Source: Algoriphagus iocasae (GTDB taxonomy: Bacteria > Bacteroidota > Bacteroidia > Cytophagales > Cyclobacteriaceae). Taken from it: 64,000 bases of DNA. The notes under the pieces are model-generated. The model did not search any database. It saw only the letters and a list, made by a program, of their open reading frames with translations, and was not told the origin of the DNA. The DNA is taken from positions 824,660 to 888,659 of the forward strand of contig NZ_JACIJO010000003.1 of the NCBI RefSeq assembly GCF_014206875.1, read 5' to 3'. Shown here one piece after another: positions 60,138-64,000 of this stretch. The translations under genes were made by a program, and so were the position numbers. Position 1 is the stretch's first letter; the number at the start of each line of letters is the position of its first letter.

Positions 60138-60953
60138 ATGTCTGATAAATTTATTGATGTTAGGAAAGTCATAAAAGACAAAAATCCGAAGCTCCTGAAA
60201 TGGATGCCTGGCTTTCTTATATCTTATATCAGGAAAGTAATCCACGAAGATTGGCTGAATGCTACGATGAATAAAATTCATCATCTCAATGGGCTTGATT
60301 TTGTGAATGCAGTTATTGAAGATTTTAAAATCGAGGTGGAACTTATCGGTGGGGAAAATATACCTAAGACCGGTGGAGTGATTATCGCTTCGAATCATCC
60401 ACTTGGTGGAATTGACGGAATAGCTTTGATGTATGCTGTGGGCAAAATCAGGAAGGATATCCGGTTTTTGGTAAATGATTTGTTGATGTCTTTTGAAAAT
60501 TTCCAGCCCATGTTTGTTCCTGTGAATAAATTGGGAAAGAATTCTCAAAAGAATCTGGATAATATCGACCAGGTTTATGCCAAGGATTATGTGGTGATGG
60601 TTTTTCCGGCTGGTTTGGTTTCCAGGAAGTTTCCCGATGGGATTAAAGACCTACTTTGGAAAAAAAGTTTTGTGACTAAGTCAAAAAAGTACAAAAAAGA
60701 TATAATTCCTTGCTTTGTGGATGGGAAGAATTCGAAGTTTTTTTACAATTTGGCTCATTGGAGAAAGAAACTAGGAATTCAAGCAAATATTGAAATGTTT
60801 TATCTTGCTGATGAAATGTACCAGCAGCAAGGTAAAAAAGTGACAATCCATCTTGGAGAGCCAATAAAGCATCAAGAATTGGGTTCCAGCAAAACAGACG
60901 CTCAATGGTCTGAGCATATAAAAGAAATTGTTTACAAATTAGGACAAACATGA
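60138..60953 (+). CDS. Lysophospholipid-type acyltransferase (GlsA-like, amino-acid lipid O-acyltransferase)
   Basis: A 271-residue PlsC-fold acyltransferase. The catalytic block is SNHPLGGIDG at 85-94, where the His and Asp are five residues apart, typical of the OlsF C-terminal/GlsA branch and unlike the HX4D of the smaller protein at 56436. FPAGLVSRKFPDG near 156-168 is the glycerol/lysolipid motif. The overlap of 4 bases with the GNAT-like N-acyltransferase downstream matches the GlsA/GlsB pair that makes glycine lipids in Bacteroides, where GlsB N-acylates glycine and GlsA adds the second acyl chain. The amino acid used here is not known; ornithine or glycine lipids are possible. Confidence 0.8.
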   Translation: MSDKFIDVRKVIKDKNPKLLKWMPGFLISYIRKVIHEDWLNATMNKIHHLNGLDFVNAVIEDFKIEVELIGGENIPKTGGVIIASNHPLGGIDGIALMYAVGKIRKDIRFLVNDLLMSFENFQPMFVPVNKLGKNSQKNLDNIDQVYAKDYVVMVFPAGLVSRKFPDGIKDLLWKKSFVTKSKKYKKDIIPCFVDGKNSKFFYNLAHWRKKLGIQANIEMFYLADEMYQQQGKKVTIHLGEPIKHQELGSSKTDAQWSEHIKEIVYKLGQT

Positions 60954-61912
60954 GTAAAGAAGCAGAAATTATTCCTCCAGTAGATCCGGCATTGATCAAA
61001 GCCGAACTCACTGCAGACCGATTTTTGCGGTATGCGAATAATGGGGATAATTTGGTTTTTTTAGTCAATCATCATAATTCTCCCAATATAGTGAGAGAGA
61101 TAGGCCGTTTGCGTGAATTGACTTTTAGAGCGGCAGGAGGAGGAACTGGTCTTGCTTTGGATTTAGACGAAAATGATACCTGTGAAAATTGCTATGACCA
61201 GCTGATCACCTGGAGCCCAGAGGACGAGGAAATAGTGGCTGGTTATCGATTAATAAATTGTAAAACCGCCATCAATGGTGATGGTACAATCAATCTTTCT
61301 ACCACGCATCTATTTGATTTTTCTGAACAGTTTATACAGGATTATATTCCTTATACGATTGAATTAGGAAGGTCTTTTGTTCAACCAAAATACCAACCGA
61401 GCATAGACAATAGAAAAGGAATTTTCAGTTTGGATAATCTTTGGGATGGTTTAGGGGCAGTAGTGTTATTAAATCCGGATGTGAAGTTTCTTTTTGGGAA
61501 AGTAACCATGTACCCACATTACAACAGGGAAGCCAGGGATTTGCTTTTGATGTTTATGAATCATTATTTCCCTGATAAACAAGGGCTTGTCAAACCAAAG
61601 CCTGAGTTGAAATTAGGGTATGAAACCGATTTGCCTTCACATGGAAATCCATTTGAAAATCTGGATTATAAAGAAGGTTACAAAGTTCTGAATACAAGAA
61701 TCAGATCTTATGGAGAGAATATTCCTCCCTTGATCAACACCTATATGAATTTATCTCCTACGATGATGACTTTTGGGACTGCTCTGAATGACGAATTCGG
61801 AGAAGTGGAAGAAACGGGGATATTAATCACTCTCTCGGACATCTACGAAACCAAAAAGCATCGTCATATGGATACTTTTGAGAGAGATCGTGTGTATGGT
61901 AGTAGAAAATAA
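60950..61912 (+). CDS. GNAT-like N-acyltransferase (GlsB/OlsB family)
   Basis: A 320-residue protein of the Acetyltransf_5/hemolysin-like family, which transfers a hydroxy-fatty acid from acyl carrier protein to the amino group of an amino acid. The GNAT core is read from EIGRLRELTFRAAGGGTGLALDLDEND near 57-83 in two blocks, DQLITWSPEDEEIVAGYRLI, and ELGRSFVQPKYQP near 140. The C-terminal 150 residues extend beyond the usual domain, as in Bacteroidota GlsB proteins. The 4-base overlap with the acyltransferase upstream supports joint synthesis of an amino-acid lipid. It overlaps the downstream CoA-binding gene by 17 bases. Confidence 0.8.
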   Translation: MSKEAEIIPPVDPALIKAELTADRFLRYANNGDNLVFLVNHHNSPNIVREIGRLRELTFRAAGGGTGLALDLDENDTCENCYDQLITWSPEDEEIVAGYRLINCKTAINGDGTINLSTTHLFDFSEQFIQDYIPYTIELGRSFVQPKYQPSIDNRKGIFSLDNLWDGLGAVVLLNPDVKFLFGKVTMYPHYNREARDLLLMFMNHYFPDKQGLVKPKPELKLGYETDLPSHGNPFENLDYKEGYKVLNTRIRSYGENIPPLINTYMNLSPTMMTFGTALNDEFGEVEETGILITLSDIYETKKHRHMDTFERDRVYGSRK

Positions 61913-62273
61913 ATTGACATTAATAGCAGGAGCCAGCGCTGATCCATCTAGGTATGCCTATACTGCTGCATTATTTTTAAACCGAAAGAATCTTCCATTT
62001 TTACCGATTGGAATCAAAAAAGGAGATGTCCAGGGGAAAGAGATTTTACCACTTAGAGAAAAGCCAAATCTTGATGAAATACATACCATTACCATGTATA
62101 TGAATGCGGGGCATCAGAAGGAGTGGGAAGATTATTTTTTGAGCTTGAAGCCTAAAAGAATCATTTTTAATCCAGGGGCTGAGAATCCCGATTTTGCGGA
62201 GCGGGCAAAATCTCAAGGAGTATCTTGTATCAATGGATGTACTCTAGTGATGATAAACACTGGACAGTACTGA
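61896..62273 (+). CDS. CoA-binding domain protein
   Basis: A 125-residue protein from ATG 61896 (MVVENKLTL); a Met six codons earlier at 61878 is further inside the upstream gene and less likely. It is a single Rossmann-like CoA_binding_2 domain: TLIAGASADPSRYAYTAALFL, FLPIGIKKGDVQGKEILP, and IIFNPGAENPDFAERAKS, with a Cys near CINGCTLVM. Small proteins of this type bind CoA or its thioesters in the cytosol; the biological role is not established. The 17-base overlap places it in the operon of the amino-acid lipid acyltransferases. Confidence 0.78.
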   Translation: MVVENKLTLIAGASADPSRYAYTAALFLNRKNLPFLPIGIKKGDVQGKEILPLREKPNLDEIHTITMYMNAGHQKEWEDYFLSLKPKRIIFNPGAENPDFAERAKSQGVSCINGCTLVMINTGQY

Positions 62274-62434
62274 AAATCAGGGACTAAACAACTAACTATA
62301 AAACCTTCGCAAGAGGCATTTTGGTGTAAGGAAAAAGCTGGGTTAAGTCACATTTTTTTTCTATCTTGCGTATTCTTTAAATGAACACAAAATCACCTTT
62401 CTATGGCCCTTATTGAGGGTTTTCTCCAGAAAAT

Positions 62435-64000
62435 ATGAGTGAAGAAAAAGCTAATAAACCCGCAAATTACGGTGCAGGTAATATCCAAGTATTGGAAGGT
62501 TTGGAAGCAGTCCGTAAAAGGCCTGCCATGTATATCGGCGATGTCGGTATCAAAGGACTCCACCACCTGATTTGGGAAGTTGTAGATAACTCCATTGATG
62601 AAGCGCTGGCAGGGCATTGTGATACGATTCATGTGACTGTCAACGAGGATAATTCCATTACCGTAGAAGATAATGGTCGTGGTATTCCGACTGATTGGCA
62701 CGAAAAAGAGCAAAAATCTGCTTTGGAAGTAGTATTGACCGTGCTCCACGCAGGTGGTAAATTCGATAAGGATACCTATAAGGTTTCTGGCGGATTGCAC
62801 GGTGTGGGTGTTTCCTGCGTGAATGCACTTTCTACAGATTTGAAAGCAACAGTTTTTAGAGATGGCGTAATCACAGAACAGGAATTTAAAATCGGTGTTC
62901 CACAATATCCAGCCAAGCAAGTTGGCAAGACGGATAAGAGAGGTACAATGATTCATTTCAAGCCTGATGCTTCCATTTTTACCCAAACTGAATTCAAGTA
63001 CGAAACGATTGCCAATCGTCTAAGGGAAATGTCTTTCCTAAATGCTGGGATCAGGATTTTCTTGAAGGACCTAAGAGAGATCGAGGAAGATGGAAATCCA
63101 AGATCAGATGAGTTTTTCTCTGAAGGAGGATTGGTAGAATTTGTTCAGTACTTGGACAGTACCAGAGAGAAAATTATCGAGGAACCTATTTACATCGAGG
63201 GAGAAATTAATTCTGTGCCTGTTCAGGTTGCAATGAATTACAATACCTCATACACTGAGAATGTGGTTTCATATGTGAATACCATCAATACGTATGAAGG
63301 TGGAACTCACGTAACTGGATTTAGAAGAGCTTTGACAAGAACGTTGAAGTCTTATGCTGATAAATCCGGTATGCTTGATAAGTTGAAAATCGAAGTTTCC
63401 GGTGATGATTTCCGTGAAGGTTTGACTGCTGTAATTTCTGTGAAAGTTGCAGAACCTCAATTTGAAGGTCAGACCAAAACGAAACTTGGTAACTCTGATG
63501 TAGTGGGAGCGGTTGATTCAGCTGTATCTGAAACATTGCAATCATGGCTAGAAGAGCATCCAAAAGAAGCTAAAATCATTGTTGGTAAAGTGATTTTGGC
63601 CGCTCAAGCACGTCACGCTGCTAGAAAAGCACGTGAAATGGTTCAGCGTAAAAATGTCTTGGGAGGCGGAGGTTTGCCAGGAAAGCTAGCAGATTGTGCC
63701 AATTCTGATCCAACCGTTTGTGAATTGTACCTTGTCGAAGGGGACTCTGCAGGTGGATCTGCCAAACAGGGAAGAGATAGAGATTTCCAGGCTATTTTAC
63801 CACTAAAAGGAAAAATCCTTAATGTGGAAAAAGCTCATGAGCATAAAATTTATGACAACGACGAAATCAAGAACATCCTTACCGCTTTAGGGGTGAAATT
63901 CGGAACTGTCAATGATGACAAAGAGCTAGATCTATCCAATCTTCGATATCATAAAATTATCATCATGACGGATGCTGATATTGATGGTTCTCACATTCGA
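62435..64000 (+). CDS. gyrB: DNA gyrase subunit B (partial, runs off the window)
   Basis: The frame is open from ATG 62435 to the last base (522 codons), so the C-terminal part is outside the window. The N-terminus reads ANYGAGNIQVLEGLEAVRKR and AMYIGDVG, the GHKL ATPase with VVDNSIDEALAG, DNGRGIPTDWHEKE and GGLHGVGVSCVNALS. The transducer domain follows, then the TOPRIM domain with LVEGDSAGGSAKQGRDR near 428-444 and TDADIDGSHIR at the very end. The LKGKILNVEKA sequence after the DSAGGS block favours gyrase B over topoisomerase IV ParE. It is the last gene and has a gap of 161 bases to the CoA-binding gene. Confidence 0.95.
   Translation, partial: MSEEKANKPANYGAGNIQVLEGLEAVRKRPAMYIGDVGIKGLHHLIWEVVDNSIDEALAGHCDTIHVTVNEDNSITVEDNGRGIPTDWHEKEQKSALEVVLTVLHAGGKFDKDTYKVSGGLHGVGVSCVNALSTDLKATVFRDGVITEQEFKIGVPQYPAKQVGKTDKRGTMIHFKPDASIFTQTEFKYETIANRLREMSFLNAGIRIFLKDLREIEEDGNPRSDEFFSEGGLVEFVQYLDSTREKIIEEPIYIEGEINSVPVQVAMNYNTSYTENVVSYVNTINTYEGGTHVTGFRRALTRTLKSYADKSGMLDKLKIEVSGDDFREGLTAVISVKVAEPQFEGQTKTKLGNSDVVGAVDSAVSETLQSWLEEHPKEAKIIVGKVILAAQARHAARKAREMVQRKNVLGGGGLPGKLADCANSDPTVCELYLVEGDSAGGSAKQGRDRDFQAILPLKGKILNVEKAHEHKIYDNDEIKNILTALGVKFGTVNDDKELDLSNLRYHKIIIMTDADIDGSHIR

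Noticed and set aside
60051..60548. 165-codon open frame antisense to the GlsA-like gene
   Set aside because: It is a shadow of a real gene, with a composition that looks unlike protein (many His, Phe, Ile runs).
62393..62986. 197-codon open frame antisense to the start of gyrB
   Set aside because: It lies opposite the conserved GHKL domain of gyrB and shows no protein family features.
1..64000. CRISPR arrays, prophage or toxin-antitoxin and restriction systems
   Set aside because: No regularly spaced repeats with unique spacers, no phage structural genes and no recognisable defence genes were seen on either strand.

Overview
The window looks like a piece of a low-GC chromosome from the Bacteroidota, most likely the order Cytophagales near the Algoriphagus/Cyclobacterium group. 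The support is: two large secreted proteins with gliding-motility/type IX secretion (T9SS) C-terminal domains, a TonB receptor and a secreted protein with carboxypeptidase-regulatory-like domains, a glycine-lipid type acyltransferase pair, promoters of the TTTG-N19-TAnnTTTG type, and starts without Shine-Dalgarno sequences. The genus is an inference. No rRNA operon, CRISPR array, prophage or classical defence island was seen.

Layout. 1-5 kb: a membrane-bound UDP-sugar 4,6-dehydratase (probably the edge of a surface-polysaccharide locus), a tandem 307-bp repeat, and an IS3-family insertion sequence with a readable -1 frameshift signal. 5-21 kb: mostly housekeeping and metabolic genes (FAD-dependent oxidoreductase, DEDDh exonuclease/GIY-YIG fusion, GNAT, Tat-exported aminotransferase, MFS plus aldo/keto reductase pair, YfcC-like permease, serine hydrolase, DUF5996, sirtuin, topoisomerase I, SixA). 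22-28.6 kb: a second Tat-exported aminotransferase followed by an AEC permease, a DUF1080 protein and a neutral zinc metallopeptidase between two copies of a structured repeat, then an NRAMP-like transporter. 28.7-36.4 kb: alpha/beta hydrolase, RmuC, TrkA-TrkH potassium uptake and an Lhr-type helicase. 36.6-45 kb: small lipoproteins, a TonB receptor with a probable metal-responsive operator, an RlmI-like methyltransferase, a sodium:solute symporter and an ABC-F ATPase. 45-51.5 kb: two tandem paralogous secreted proteins of about 1040 residues. 51.7-64 kb: galE, a tRNA-Asp cluster with a degenerate third copy, accA and a neighbourhood rich in lipid enzymes (patatin, two PlsC-like acyltransferases, SDR, GNAT-like N-acyltransferase), ending in gyrB, which runs off the window.

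Functional groupings. trkA-trkH form one potassium uptake unit. The TonB receptor and its downstream lipoprotein are one transcription unit with an operator overlapping the expected start site. The acyltransferase/GNAT pair at 60.1-61.9 kb overlaps by 4 bp and resembles GlsA/GlsB of amino-acid lipid synthesis. The two T9SS cargo genes are separated by 10 bp and probably co-expressed.

The least ordinary signals are the two-copy structured repeat with a compensatory stem change, the pair of Tat-exported HisC-like aminotransferases, the ABC-F protein with one consensus and one degenerate ATP site, the tandem secreted paralogs, and the rearranged tRNA-Asp array. I did not find a gene cluster that I can defend as a wholly new multi-gene system.
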